A DNA stretch of 64,000 nt from Tragulus kanchil (lineage: Eukaryota; Chordata; Mammalia; Artiodactyla; Tragulidae). Below the pieces are notes generated by a model that was not told the origin of the DNA, did not search any database, and saw only the letters and a list, made by a program, of their open reading frames with translations. The translations under genes were made by a program, and so were the position numbers. The DNA lies in assembly GCA_022376925.1 (NCBI GenBank), contig JAIOJX010000003.1, forward strand, positions 35,889,874 through 35,953,873, written 5' to 3'. This document shows positions 1 through 12,332 of the stretch, one piece after another (within the stretch, counting starts at the first letter, position 1; every line of letters begins with the position of its first letter).

Positions 1-73
1 CCACATAGCTGAATTATCTTTGGCATCTAGAATTAGGTAGAATTATTTCTTTCTGCCATCAACAGGGTTTTTT

Positions 74-279
74 CTGTTCAGTCACTAAGTCATGTCCAAC
101 TCATTGAAACCCAAAGGACTGTAGCCCATTAGACTCCCCTCTCCACAGGGTTTCCCAGGCAAGAATACTACAGCGGATCGCCATTTCTTTCTCCAGGGGA
201 TCTTCCCAGACCAGGGCTCAAATCCATGGCTTCTGCTTGGCAGGCAGATTCTTTACCACTGAGCCACCAAGGAAGTCCC
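74..279 (-). mobile_element. Bov-tA SINE
   Basis: Near full-length and diverged. It runs from GTCACTAAGTCATGTCC to the reversed tRNA-like head ending GAGCCACCAAGGAAGTCCC. Confidence 0.85.
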
Positions 280-452
280 ATCATCAATGGGGCTTGCCTA
301 ATGGTGAATATGCTCTGTGTTAAAAAAAAAAAAAAAAATTCTGATCTCAACTCAGAAAAAACAAAGCAACTACTGAAGTGTCCCTGCTGAAATGCAGGTC
401 TACAGGAGCTTATATCTCCCCAAGAGTCCCCAGGAACTTCATAGTAGAGAAG

Positions 453-2704
453 TACTACTATGAGAAGTACTCCATAGTAGAAAATATTTCAAATTCTGGA
501 CTCTCTACCAGTGTCCTGGGGACCAAATAAGCTGGTGTTTAGTTGAATCTGATGCCCTGCAACTGAGGGCTTTTCATCAACCATTCTATGTCACAATCTC
601 ATGAGAAAAGGTGGTAGGATACCCCTTAATTCCTAAAGTAGATAACAAATGTAGAAGGAAGGATTTATTTAGTTCCCACTCAAGGGAAAATTTATAGATA
701 AGATAACAAGTGGTAGAAACGGGACAAAGAACAAAAAACAAGCAGGCCTGATGTGACTTCTTGATATCTCTGTGAGTTTTTTATGAGATAAGAATCATCT
801 GGCAATTGTCTACCAATGGGTTTGGAATTTTGGTCTTGTTCCTCTGTTGTTGTTATTATAGCTCATTTATGTAGGAAAACAGCAGCTACATTTTACTGTC
901 TTTACTTCTAACCTTCTCCTCTAAGACTTTAGACCTTTCACATGGCAGACATAAAGCTTATTTATGGGATTCTGAAAACCCAGTCCTAGGCTTGGGACTT
1001 CCAAACATTTCCTAGACAGTAAAGAATCTGCCTGCAATGTAGGAGACCTGGGTTCAGTCCCCTGGTTGGGAAGATCCCCTGGAGAAGAGAATGGCTACCC
1101 ACTCCAGTATTCTTGCCTGGGGAATCCCTTGGACAGGGGAGTCTGGCAGACTACACTCTAAGGGGACGCAGAAGAGTCAGACACCGCAGAGCGATTTTCA
1201 CTTTCACTTTCTGAAAGCAAGTCATTGTAGATTAACACTCTGTAGTGACTTTATTTAAAACTATTGATAGTTCCTTGAAAAGAAAACCAAAACTAGCCTT
1301 AAAACACTTCCTTTAAACCAGTGATTCACCTAGAACAACAAATACCTCCCTCTGGCTCGTTTACAAGATGTTGAGATGCTAATGCCACAGGTTCAAGTTC
1401 ATAAAAGTCTACAACAGTATTTCCTTCAGTTATCATAGGTTGCAGGAATTTTTTCAAGTGATTTCTTCCAAACACACAACTGATTTTGTTCAGATAAATC
1501 TTTCTAATAGGACTTGGTTGAAATCATGAGATCCACATTTGCCCCTCTATTTGTCATCCCACCATGAGCTCCAGAATTACTACTATGAAGAAGTACTCCA
1601 TAGTAGAAAATATTTCAAATTCTGGACTCTCTACCAGTGTCCTGGGGACCAAATAAGCTGGTGTTTAGTTGAATCTGATGCCCTGCAACTGAGGGCTTTT
1701 CATCAACCATTCTATGTCACAATCTCATGAGAAAAGGTGGTAGGATACCCCTTAATTCCTAAAGTAGATAACAAATGTAGAAGGAAGGATTTATTTAGTT
1801 CCCACTCAAGGGAAAATTTATAGATAAGATAACAAGTGGTAGAAACGGGACAAAGAACAAAAAACAAGCAGGCCTGATGTGACTTCTTGATATCTCTGTG
1901 AGTTTTTTATGAGATAAGAATCATCTGGCAATTGTCTACCAATGGGTTTGGAATTTTGGTCTTGTTCCTCTGTTGTTGTTATTATAGCTCATTTATGTAG
2001 GAAAACAGCAGCTACATTTTACTGTCTTTACTTCTAACCTTCTCCTCTAAGACTTTAGACCTTTCACATGGCAGACATAAAGCTTATTTATGGGATTCTG
2101 AAAACCCAGTCCTAGGCTTGGGACTTCCAAACATTTCCTAGACAGTAAAGAATCTGCCTGCAATGTAGGAGACCTGGGTTCAGTCCCCTGGTTGGGAAGA
2201 TCCCCTGGAGAAGAGAATGGCTACCCACTCCAGTATTCTTGCCTGGGGAATCCCTTGGACAGGGGAGTCTGGCAGACTACACTCTAAGGGGACGCAGAAG
2301 AGTCAGACACCGCAGAGCGATTTTCACTTTCACTTTCTGAAAGCAAGTCATTGTAGATTAACACTCTGTAGTGACTTTATTTAAAACTATTGATAGTTCC
2401 TTGAAAAGAAAACCAAAACTAGCCTTAAAACACTTCCTTTAAACCAGTGATTCACCTAGAACAACAAATACCTCCCTCTGGCTCGTTTACAAGATGTTGA
2501 GATGCTAATGCCACAGGTTCAAGTTCATAAAAGTCTACAACAGTATTTCCTTCAGTTATCATAGGTTGCAGGAATTTTTTCAAGTGATTTCTTCCAAACA
2601 CACAACTGATTTTGTTCAGATAAATCTTTCTAATAGGACTTGGTTGAAATCATGAGATCCACATTTGCCCCTCTATTTGTCATCCCACCATGAGCTCCAG
2701 AATT
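453..2704. repeat. Tandem direct duplication 1 (unit about 1125 bp)
   Basis: Copy 1 is 453-1577 and copy 2 is 1578-2704. Both end in CCAGAATT and both include a Bov-tA SINE. Near the junction the first copy reads TATGAGAAG where the second reads TATGAAGAAG. Confidence 0.95.
1013..1212 (+). mobile_element. Bov-tA SINE (in duplication 1)
   Basis: The 5' end is slightly truncated (starts ACAGTAAAGAATCTGCC) and it ends in the TTTCACTTTCACTTTC tail. The repeat copy is at 2141-2340. Confidence 0.85.
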
Positions 2705-3802
2705 TAGTAATGTTGATGGGCTTCTGTGGTTTATGTAACAGATGCTTCTTTGGGAAGTGTAAACAAAGACTGAAATGTGGGTAGACAAGACCTTTCAGAG
2801 TTCACACGTATCTCCCATCCCCATCTGTTCTCTAACCAAAAACCTACACACTGGCTCTGAGTACATGTCTCTAGAACTTCATATTTACTCCATTTAAAAA
2901 CAGCTCAGAGCAGTTGGACCTCAACTTACATCACTTGGTTTTCAAACAACTCAAAATGTCCCCACCATCTAAACCAAAAGTTCACTGTACAAACATGGAC
3001 AAGATTCAAAATATAAATCACAGGTGCTGTCAAATTCATGTAAGCACTTGAAGGCTCCTCAGGGACACAGGCACAGAAAATCGACTACCTCCAACAGACA
3101 GAAAATGCTTGGGTCAGTGTGTGGGTCCCGTTTCCTTCTGTACCTCTCAATCAGTCTGGAACAAAGTCTGCCTCTTTGAGAGCAGTGGTGGGGTGTGACA
3201 GACACAACTTAGGCAAAAACCAGGGCTATAACCTTGTTCCAGGGACATCTTGGAGAACATCTTGTCTCTGCAGACTCATTCACCTCCACGAAACAATAAA
3301 CAAAAGAGGAAGCGGAACCCACCACTCTTCAGAGAGTAATGACTTCCAGGATTCAGCTTCCTGAAATGTCATCATTTGTCACTGGGCACAGAAGTCTGGT
3401 ACATCCTGAGCAATGATTGTGCGGGAACAGTCCTCTGCAGGAGGACCAGGAGTAGCTCCCGGAAAACATCTCAAAGCCAGGGAGGGAGGACCATCAGGGC
3501 TAAAGGACAGCCTGGTGAGTTATACAAGGAGGGCCAGGAATTCTGCAGCTCCATGAGCTGTGGAAGACTGATTCCCCAACAAAGAAGATACGTTGTGAAA
3601 AGGAAAAAAGTCTGGGGCAAAAGGAGGAGTTTGAGAGAGATCACAGGTAAGATCCATAGGAATTTCCACAGTGGTCTTCCGTCATGTTTCATGCAACATG
3701 TAAACAGGAATGAGTCCTCTCTGTTCTTAGCCACATGGAAGCAGAAGAGCCAGAGGAGAATCAGGAAATCACCTAGTTACATCTGACATGGCCGTCACTG
3801 GT
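2705..3802. other. Unique flank, no gene seen
   Basis: About 1.1 kb without an obvious repeat. It holds open frames of 81 and 136 codons on the plus strand (3119 and 3376), but they have no recognisable domain, no splice context and ordinary composition. Confidence 0.4.
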
Positions 3803-3871
3803 GTTTACCACTTCTTTACAAATTAAGATGCCCCTTTCGCCCCCACCCCCACATTTGTTGTTCCATCCACA

Positions 3872-4043
3872 AGCCCTGTCAGACTCTTTGTGGTCCCATG
3901 GACTCCTCTGTCCATGAGATTTTCAAGGCAAGAACACTGGAGTGGGTTGCCATTTCCTTCTCTGAGGAATCTTCCCAACTCAGGAACTGAACCCAGGTCT
4001 CTTGTATTGCAGGCAGATTCTTTGTCATTTGAGCTACCAGGGA
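3872..4043 (-). mobile_element. Bov-tA SINE, 3'-truncated (in duplication 2)
   Basis: Core from TCAGACTCTTTGTGGTCCC to GAGCTACCAGGGA. The repeat copy is at 4975-5146. Confidence 0.8.
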
Positions 4044-4659
4044 AAACAAAAAGAATTCTGGTTTTGCATTCAATGTATTTCTTAACTAGCTGTTAAATTG
4101 CTCAATAATATCAATTTGCTAAATTCCACTCCACTGATGCACATCAGTCACACTTGTCAAGGTGACCAGTGGTTCCATCCTACCAAATCCAATTGTTGAA
4201 ACGGTCCTCACCTCACGTGACCTGGCTGGTAGCATCTGACACTGTTGGTTATTCCCTCCATTCATTTGAAAGTCTTTAGTAATCTAGTTTCCATAAAATT
4301 GCACAGTCTGGTTTTCCTTCTGCCTCAACTAATGGCCCTCTATAGTCTCTTCTGCAGGCAATTTTTCTTCTTTTCTTTTTCCTTGTTTTTCAGCCACATG
4401 AACTCCCTAATTTATTTCATCATTTGTCTCAGGTGAAAACACTGTCTCGATATCCCAGCCACAAACTCTGCCTTAAGCTTCATATTTCCATTTTGATTTG
4501 CCAAGACATCTTCCAGTGAATATCTAACAGGCAGCTCAGACTCTGCATATCAAAAACAAAGCCCTTGCTTTCTTTTTCCCTCAAATCATGATCCTGTCTC
4601 AATCTTTCCACTTTTAGTAAATGGAACCTTCACTAATCCAGGTGCATGAGGGCTACGTC

Positions 4660-4853
4660 ATTTCAGTCCTGTATGACTCTTTACGACCCTATGAACTGTG
4701 TAGCCCCTGGCAAGTTCCTCTGTCCATGGGATGTTCCAGGCAAAGGATACTGGAGTCGATTGTCATGCCTTCCTTCAGGGGATCTTTCCAACCCAGGTAT
4801 GGAATCTACATCTCTTACTTCTCCTTTGTCCACTGGCACCACCTGGGAAGCCC
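4660..4853 (-). mobile_element. Bov-tA SINE (in duplication 2)
   Basis: Diverged copy from ATTTCAGTCCTGTATGAC to CACCTGGGAAGCCC. The repeat copy is at 5763-5956. Confidence 0.8.
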
Positions 4854-6329
4854 ACTAATCCACTTGCTTCAGTTAGAATTTCAGAAATCATCCTTAAAGC
4901 TTCATGTTTACCACTTCTTTACAAATTAAGATGCCCCTTTCGCCCCCACCCCCACATTTGTTGTTCCATCCACAAGCCCTGTCAGACTCTTTGTGGTCCC
5001 ATGGACTCCTCTGTCCATGAGATTTTCAAGGCAAGAACACTGGAGTGGGTTGCCATTTCCTTCTCTGAGGAATCTTCCCAACTCAGGAACTGAACCCAGG
5101 TCTCTTGTATTGCAGGCAGATTCTTTGTCATTTGAGCTACCAGGGAAAACAAAAAGAATTCTGGTTTTGCATTCAATGTATTTCTTAACTAGCTGTTAAA
5201 TTGCTCAATAATATCAATTTGCTAAATTCCACTCCACTGATGCACATCAGTCACACTTGTCAAGGTGACCAGTGGTTCCATCCTACCAAATCCAATTGTT
5301 GAAACGGTCCTCACCTCACGTGACCTGGCTGGTAGCATCTGACACTGTTGGTTATTCCCTCCATTCATTTGAAAGTCTTTAGTAATCTAGTTTCCATAAA
5401 ATTGCACAGTCTGGTTTTCCTTCTGCCTCAACTAATGGCCCTCTATAGTCTCTTCTGCAGGCAATTTTTCTTCTTTTCTTTTTCCTTGTTTTTCAGCCAC
5501 ATGAACTCCCTAATTTATTTCATCATTTGTCTCAGGTGAAAACACTGTCTCGATATCCCAGCCACAAACTCTGCCTTAAGCTTCATATTTCCATTTTGAT
5601 TTGCCAAGACATCTTCCAGTGAATATCTAACAGGCAGCTCAGACTCTGCATATCAAAAACAAAGCCCTTGCTTTCTTTTTCCCTCAAATCATGATCCTGT
5701 CTCAATCTTTCCACTTTTAGTAAATGGAACCTTCACTAATCCAGGTGCATGAGGGCTACGTCATTTCAGTCCTGTATGACTCTTTACGACCCTATGAACT
5801 GTGTAGCCCCTGGCAAGTTCCTCTGTCCATGGGATGTTCCAGGCAAAGGATACTGGAGTCGATTGTCATGCCTTCCTTCAGGGGATCTTTCCAACCCAGG
5901 TATGGAATCTACATCTCTTACTTCTCCTTTGTCCACTGGCACCACCTGGGAAGCCCACTAATCCACTTGCTTCAGTTAGAATTTCAGAAATCATCCTTAA
6001 ATTCATTGACCTTTTACACAGCATGTCAACGCCAATAGCAAGATTTTTGATGTAATCTTTTTAAAAAAACCCTGAAGCTGCTAAGAGAGGAGAACTTAAA
6101 TGTTCTCACACAAAACAAAATCTAGTAAATATGTGAATTGATAGATGTATCAATATTAAAATTAACTCTTTGAGAGGAATCTTTTTACAATGTATATACA
6201 AATATCAAATCAGTTTGTTATAAAGCGTAAATGTCTTACAATTTCATTAATGGTATCTCAATGGAAAAAATTTATAAAATAAAATAATAAATCTCACAGG
6301 AAAAAGTTCCAGAATCCAGACACTTCTCC

Positions 6330-6694
6330 AGGATCCACTGCCATTTTTCTAATCCCAGCAACCATCATCTCTCACCTACACAACTGCAACAACCCCAACG
6401 TTCCCTACCCCCAGCTTCTTCCCTTACACTTTCAGAATCTATCCCTAACACACTCAGATTAAAATCTAACGTTTCATCTACAAGTTCTCCCACTGACACA
6501 GTCTCTGTGATCTTATCGTCCAGTCTTTCCTTACTCATTCTTTCCCATTCCCTTCCCTTGATCCATCCAACACACAAATTCATCTCTGCTTCAAGCCTTT
6601 GCACCACTGTCCCTTCTGCCTAGAATACTCCTCGCCACACCTTCTCATTTATCCTCTCATTCCATTCATTTCTTTTAACATCCTGTCTTCTTAA
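6330..6694 (+). mobile_element. LINE L2 3'-end remnant
   Basis: Contains the familiar L2 order: ACTGCAACAACCCC, then CTTTGCACCACTGTCCC, TCTGCCTAGAATACTCC and a final AAAAGGCCTCCCC-like end. It is interrupted at 6707 by two later insertions and resumes at 7231. Confidence 0.6.
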
Positions 6695-6706
6695 AAAGGC
6701 CTCCCC

Positions 6707-6959
6707 TTGAGTGAACAGGGGTTGAGTGGCATGGAACCCTGTACTATCATACATAAAAGAGGTAACTATTCTCCAAGCACTGTGGGAATAAGGGATCCTA
6801 CATGCAGACTATACAAAGGTCTGGAGGGGTGGGATGATGGGGACTGGGACGGGGGCAGACGAGGGAGGGGTCAGGGATATACATATGACTAATCTGGGAT
6901 TATACATATCTGTAAACAACAAAACTATAAAAGCAAAAAGTAAAATAAAAAAATTTTTG
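6707..6959 (+). mobile_element. Unclassified retroelement 3' end with target-site duplication
   Basis: A 253-bp insert with an A-rich end, flanked by AAAGGCCTCCCC at 6695-6706 and 6960-6971. Its 3' half (GGTCTGGAGGGGTGG ... ATACATATGACTAATCTGGG ... CAACAAAACTATAAAA) matches minus-strand segments near 54440-54600, 55560-55740 and 56760-56940. It is therefore an interspersed family, but I cannot name it. Confidence 0.6.
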
Positions 6960-6971
6960 AAAGGCCTCCCC

Positions 6972-7218
6972 GTGCTTCCCTGGTGGCCCAGTGGGTTGAG
7001 AGTTCGCCTTGTAGTGCAAGGAGCATCGGTTCGATCCCTGGACCAGGAAGATCCCACATGCTGCAGAGTGGCTAGACTGGTGTGTCCAATTACGAGCCAG
7101 TGCTCTGCAACGAGAGAGGCCACTGCAATGGGAGGCTTGCACAGACCGAAGAATAAAGATGGATGAAAATACATAAACACAGAAACAATAAAAGAAGCCA
7201 AAATTTAAAAAAAAAAAA
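6972..7218 (+). mobile_element. CHR-2-like SINE, short-tail form, with target-site duplication
   Basis: The tRNA-derived head carries GGTTCGATCCC (B box). The body contains GATGTGTCC-type and CAATGGGAGGC motifs and a poly-A tail. Flanked by AAAGGCCTCCCC at 6960-6971 and 7219-7230. Confidence 0.85.
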
Positions 7219-7421
7219 AAAGGCCTCCCCTTACTACCCAAACCAGAGCTCTTCATCTTTGCCCTGCCGGGCACACTGTATTTTGGTTTCACTGGATATA
7301 TTCCTAACACATAACACATTTTTTGTTGTTGTTTATTATCTGTCCCCAAATTTACCAGTTCTATTTACAGAAAGATTTTGCTGCATTTGTTCTAAGTGGC
7401 GCCTACAGAGTATAGAACACT

Positions 7422-7636
7422 GTGCGTGCTTGCTCAGTCGTCCAGTCATGACTGACACTTTGTGACCCCACAGGCTATCACCACAGGGTTTATGGGACTG
7501 TCCCAGCAAAAACACTGGAGTGAGTTGCTGTTGCCTCCTTCAGGGGATCTTCCTGACCTAGGGATCAAACTGCTGTCTCCTGTGTCTCCTGCACACTGCA
7601 GGCGGATTCTTTACCACTGAGCCACAGGGAAGCCCC
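7422..7636 (-). mobile_element. Bov-tA SINE
   Basis: From GCTTGCTCAGTCGTCC to ACTGAGCCACAGGGAAGCCC. A short internal repeat, CTCCTGTGTCTCCTG, enlarges it. Confidence 0.85.
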
Positions 7637-8240
7637 ATATAGAATAGTGTCTAACACATATAAGGTCCTCAAAAAATATTTGTCAAGTGAATAAATGAAT
7701 CAGTGAGTTAATATTGGGAAATACAGTAGTTAGAAGGATACTGATGAGAGAAAACATGCAGAAGAGTCCTGAGTTGTGATATTGGGCCTCAAAGATCACA
7801 GGAAGTGGTTTGGATTCAATTCTTAACACAACAGAAACCATACCTAGGGCCTTGCAGAAACAAGACATTATTTAAAGAACTTTTTAAAATGATGACTGTC
7901 TGCTTTGTGGAGAATGGCATGCTTGGTCTCTGTAATTTTTGAAAATGTGTGTGCAGATGCAGTTGAAGAGAATAATATTCCCAAAGCATTATAATGATCC
8001 TCAGTTTTATAAGATAATCCATAGTCAATGGATCTGTTTATTTTATGGGAATAAAATTTTCCTATTAAGGTGGAATAAGAGTAGAAACAATTTCAGCTAT
8101 AAAGTACGTAGATGAAAATTATCTTAATTTATAAGAAAAGTAATTAAGATATTTTAAAATATCATTACTTTGTCCCCTACAACCTTATGGACCTAGGTTT
8201 TTCTTACAGTCTATTTAAACAAAGAGAAATTTTAATCTCA
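7637..8240. other. AT-rich flank, nothing recognised
   Basis: No repeat family, exon or RNA gene recognised. The open frames are short and AT-rich. Confidence 0.4.
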
Positions 8241-8250
8241 GTCAGATTTT

Positions 8251-8515
8251 TTTTTTTTGGCCACTTTTATTGGTATTTAATTTATTTATTTTTATCCATC
8301 TTTGTTCTTTGGCCTGTGTGGGCCTCCCATCACAGTGGCCTCTCCTGTAACAGAGCACCTGCTCTGGGCACGTGCACTCCAGAGCACTGGCTCCTAATTG
8401 GACATACAGATCCAGCCACTCCGCAGTACGTGGGATCTTCCCGCACCAGGGATCGAACCGGAGCCCCTTGCACTGCAAGGCAGACTGTTTACCCACTGGA
8501 CCACCAGGGAGGCCC
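8251..8515 (-). mobile_element. CHR-2-like SINE, short-tail form
   Basis: Reversed copy: TTTATTTATTTTTATCC tail, CATCTTTGTTCTTTGGCC, then the head ending GGACCACCAGGGAGGCCC. The flanks GTCAGATTTT and GTCAGACTTT are an imperfect target-site duplication. Confidence 0.85.
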
Positions 8516-8530
8516 TCACTGTCAGACTTT

Positions 8531-9337
8531 TTAAAGTTGCTTTTACCTTGATGAAAATAGCCTACAGATATAGAAGAAAAGGCCTAGTGTGAAAAAAAAT
8601 GAAGACAGGGAATTATAAGGCATAAAAAAGTTATCTTCATAAGTTGGACACATTTAAGCTTATTTTATCCCATCAGAACAATATAACTTCTCCCAAAATA
8701 AGAAAGGGGGCTTGCAACTAATTACTTCAAAGCAAACTTTGAACTACACAAGAAGATATATAAAACATTACACATTCTTGCTCTGTACTATGGCAACAGG
8801 AAGCCATATTTTGTGATAGCCCACAGTCTCCAAATAGTCATTACTCTAAAGGCAATTCACAGGATTGAGAAACTGAGGTCAAAACGTGTCTAAATAGCAT
8901 GAGATATGCAGCCAGCTAATACTAAAAAAGGCTTCCAACTCAGGGTCCTAGTCTACCCTTGCACAATTCACATTTCCTTTTAAAATGTTTATATGTAGAA
9001 GACGGATTCAATTAAGATAATGGAAGACACCAATTCTAAGCCCATGAGTCGTGCACACAGAAATATGAAACAGACGAGAAATCCCTTTGCTATCAGCTTT
9101 ATTTCAGGAGGAGGAAGGGATGACACCCCTCTCACAAAAACGATGGGTGGGTTTGAGGCACACTTCCTCATTAAGGACCAGCAAACCCAAACCAAAGATG
9201 ACACATCCTTCTGTGAAAAAAACAAGGAAGTCAGGTAAATATGGGTTGCACGTGAGTTATAAAAATTGAAATTGGACAGCTTACACATGATGGTGACAAT
9301 GCATCTGCACAGACACAAAGCGAAGCAGAGAATGGAG
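8531..9337. other. Unique flank, nothing recognised
   Basis: AT-rich sequence with no repeat or gene that I recognise. Short frames on both strands at 8989-9318 overlap each other and lack supporting features. Confidence 0.35.
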
Positions 9338-9339
9338 AA

Positions 9340-9505
9340 GGCACATGTTTTAATTTATCTGTAATTGGAGGATGATAGCTATACAATATTATGCTGTTTC
9401 AGTCAAACATCAATGTGAATCAATCACAGGTATACACATGTCCCCTCCCTCTTGAAGCTGCCTCCAACCCTGTCCCACCCATCCAGGTGTCACAGAACAC
9501 TAGGC
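9340..9505. mobile_element. Ruminant L1 3' UTR-like fragment
   Basis: TTGGAGGATGATAGCTATAC, AATATTATGCTG and ACACATGTCCCCTCCC follow the order of the ruminant L1 3' region. Truncated at both sides. Confidence 0.55.
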
Positions 9506-9577
9506 TAAAGAATAAAGAACAAAATGGAAATTGAGAATCCGGTTCTTTTTGGAATATTATCTCTTCTTCTTAACTGA

Positions 9578-9782
9578 GGGTGTTCCAGGTGGCTCGGTGG
9601 TAAATAATCCACCTGTCAATGCAGGAGACAGAGGTTTGATCCCTGGGTCAGGAAGATTTCCTGGAGAATGAAATAGCAACCCACTTTAGTCTTCTTGCCT
9701 GGAAGATTTCATGGACGGAGGAGCCTGGTGGGCTACAGTCCATGGGGTCACAAAGAGTTGGACACAACTGAGTGACTGAACA
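9578..9782 (+). mobile_element. Bov-tA SINE
   Basis: Full length, with TTCCAGGTGGCTCGGTGG, TTGATCCCTGGGTCAGG and GAGTTGGACACAACTGAG. Confidence 0.9.
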
Positions 9783-10096
9783 TGTTCACACACTTCTTAA
9801 CTGAATACTAGTCTCAAAGTTCAATGTTTTATTAACAGTAAGATCCTTGAGGACAAGAAATATGTCTTACCACTTTTTAAAATCTTAAATATCAGGAACT
9901 CAATGAATGTTAAATAATAATAATTGAAGAGAAGAATCAAAGAGGCACAAGTAAAACAGAGTGGATAAAAATAGTATGTGTTATTATCAGAGGGCTTATA
10001 TCCAAGTTTACAGAAAGAACTATTAATAAACAACCAAAAATTAGGGTTTTCAAGCTGGGGCTTCATTTAAGTATTTGACCTTAATTGCTGTGTCAA
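9783..10096. other. AT-rich flank, nothing recognised
   Basis: About 300 bp between SINEs with no identifiable element. Confidence 0.35.
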
Positions 10097-10288
10097 AAGT
10101 TGTGCTAGTGGTCAAGAATGCACCTGCCACTGCAGGAGACATAAGAGACGCAGGTTCCATTCCTGGGTCAGGAAGATTCCTGAGGAGGAAAGGACCACCC
10201 ACTTCAGTATGCTTAAGCTGGTGGGCTACAGTCCATAGGGTCACAAAGAGTCGGAGACAACTGAGTGACTTAGCACGCACATGCACGC
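10097..10288 (+). mobile_element. Bov-tA SINE (in duplication 3)
   Basis: From TGGTCAAGAATGCACCTGCC to CAACTGAGTGACTTAGCACG. A 5'-cut second copy is at 11221-11400; the duplication starts inside the element. Confidence 0.85.
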
Positions 10289-10590
10289 TGTGTCAAAACC
10301 ACTCTTTCAGTAGCAAACAGCACTGTCTAAATTCAAATGCACATTCCAAGTGAAGCTTTACAAGTTGGCTCAGGATCATAATTCCTTTCGGATCTCAATA
10401 AAATTGAGATTGTGGAGGGAGAGGGGAAAGACGAAACTTCCCAGAGTCTCTACCAACGATGCCCTGGCTTCTCCTTTTCCTGGCTGCCCTCTCCACCAGC
10501 TCTGCAAGGTAGATAGAAGGAACCTGTCATCATCACCTCTGGAAGCCTGTTACTCACTCCTAAGACACTTTAAACTGTGGTGTTCTCGGT

Positions 10591-11067
10591 TTGCAACTCC
10601 ATGGACTGTAACCCACCAGACTCCTCTGTCCATGGGATTTTCCAGGCAAGAATACTGGTGTATGGGCTTCCCTGGTGGTCCAGTGGGTAAGGACACCACC
10701 TTGCAGTGCGAGGGGCGCCGGTTGGGTCCCTGGCCTGTGAAGATCCCACGTGCCACGGAGCAGCTGGACTGATGTGTCCAATTACCAAGCCGGAGCTCCG
10801 GGGCGTATGCGCCCAGAGCCCGTGCTCTGCGACGACATACACCACTGCGATGGGAGGCTCACAGGAGCCAAAGAACAAAGACGGATGAAAATAGAGAAAT
10901 GAAAGACCAATAGAAGTGGCCCGCCCACACACCCCCACACCCCCCCAAAAAGAATACTGGAGTAGGTTGCCATTTCCTCTTCTGAAGGATCTTCCCAACC
11001 CAGGGATGGAACCCGAATCTCCTGCATTGCAGGCAGATTCCTTACCACTAATGCCACCTGGGAAGAC
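10591..11067 (-). mobile_element. Bov-tA SINE split by a later SINE insertion
   Basis: The two halves are 10591-10658 and 10950-11067. They rejoin into a normal Bov-tA once the insert and one copy of AAGAATACTGG are removed. The second copy lies in 11704-12180. Confidence 0.85.
10659..10949 (+). mobile_element. CHR-2-like SINE, long-tail form, nested in Bov-tA
   Basis: The full element starts TGTATGGGCTTCCCTGGTGG. It has the body motifs CAATTACCAAGCCGGAGC and GCGATGGGAGGC and the extended tail GAAAGACCAATAGAAGTGGC followed by a C-rich end. The target-site duplication is AAGAATACTGG at 10648-10658 and 10950-10960. The duplicate copy is 11772-12061. Confidence 0.9.
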
Positions 11068-12332
11068 ACTTTACATACTAATGATAAAAGGACCAGAAAG
11101 AACCTTTGATCCCTGTAAGAAAAAGACAGTCTCTGTACCTGCAAATGTACACAGCTAAACTCATGCAGCTGCTGTTTCTAAGCAAGGTTTGACACTGTAA
11201 GCTTCCAGAAGGTGAAATTTGTGGTCAAGAATGCACCTGCCACTGCAGGAGACATAAGAGACGCAGGTTCCATTCCTGGGTCAGGAAGATTCCTGAGGAG
11301 GAAAGGACCACCCACTTCAGTATGCTTAAGCTGGTGGGCTACAGTCCATAGGGTCACAAAGAGTCGGAGACAACTGAGTGACTTAGCACGCACATGCACG
11401 CTGTGTCAAAACCACTCTTTCAGTAGCAAACAGCACTGTCTAAATTCAAATGCACATTCCAAGTGAAGCTTTACAAGTTGGCTCAGGATCATAATTCCTT
11501 TCGGATCTCAATAAAATTGAGATTGTGGAGGGAGAGGGGAAAGACGAAACTTCCCAGAGTCTCTACCAACGATGCCCTGGCTTCTCCTTTTCCTGGCTGC
11601 CCTCTCCACCAGCTCTGCAAGGTAGATAGAAGGAACCTGTCATCATCACCTCTGGAAGCCTGTTACTCACTCCTAAGACACTTTAAACTGTGGTGTTCTC
11701 GGTTTGCAACTCCATGGACTGTAACCCACCAGACTCCTCTGTCCATGGGATTTTCCAGGCAAGAATACTGGTGTATGGGCTTCCCTGGTGGTCCAGTGGG
11801 TAAGGACACCACCTTGCAGTGCGAGGGGCGCCGGTTGGGTCCCTGGCCTGTGAAGATCCCACGTGCCACGGAGCAGCTGGACTGATGTGTCCAATTACCA
11901 AGCCGGAGCTCCGGGGCGTATGCGCCCAGAGCCCGTGCTCTGCACGACATACACCACTGCGATGGGAGGCTCACAGGAGCCAAAGAACAAAGACGGATGA
12001 AAATAGAGAAATGAAAGACCAATAGAAGTGGCCCGCCCACACACCCCCACACCCCCCCAAAAAGAATACTGGAGTAGGTTGCCATTTCCTCTTCTGAAGG
12101 ATCTTCCCAACCCAGGGATGGAACCCGAATCTCCTGCATTGCAGGCAGATTCCTTACCACTAATGCCACCTGGGAAGACACTTTACATACTAATGATAAA
12201 AGGACCAGAAAGAACCTTTGATCCCTGTAAGAAAAAGACAGTCTCTGTACCTGCAAATGTACACAGCTAAACTCATGCAGCTGCTGTTTCTAAGCAAGGT
12301 TTGACACTGTAAGCTTCCAGAAGGTGAAATTT

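Larger units (their letters stand above)
3803..6001. repeat. Tandem direct duplication 2 (unit about 1096 bp)
   Basis: Copy 1 is 3803-4898 and copy 2 is 4906-6001, with a 7-bp filler (GCTTCAT) between them. Each copy holds two minus-strand Bov-tA SINEs. Confidence 0.95.
10108..12332. repeat. Tandem direct duplication 3 (unit about 1113 bp)
   Basis: Copy 1 is 10108-11220 and copy 2 is 11221-12332, fused with no filler. A complete nested SINE pair is carried in both, which dates the duplication, real or artificial, after that insertion. A one-base deletion (CTGCGACGAC versus CTGCACGAC) separates the copies. Confidence 0.95.

Noticed and set aside
3376..3786. A 136-codon basic frame on the plus strand
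   Set aside because: No domain, no exon context, and opposed by an 87-codon frame on the other strand.
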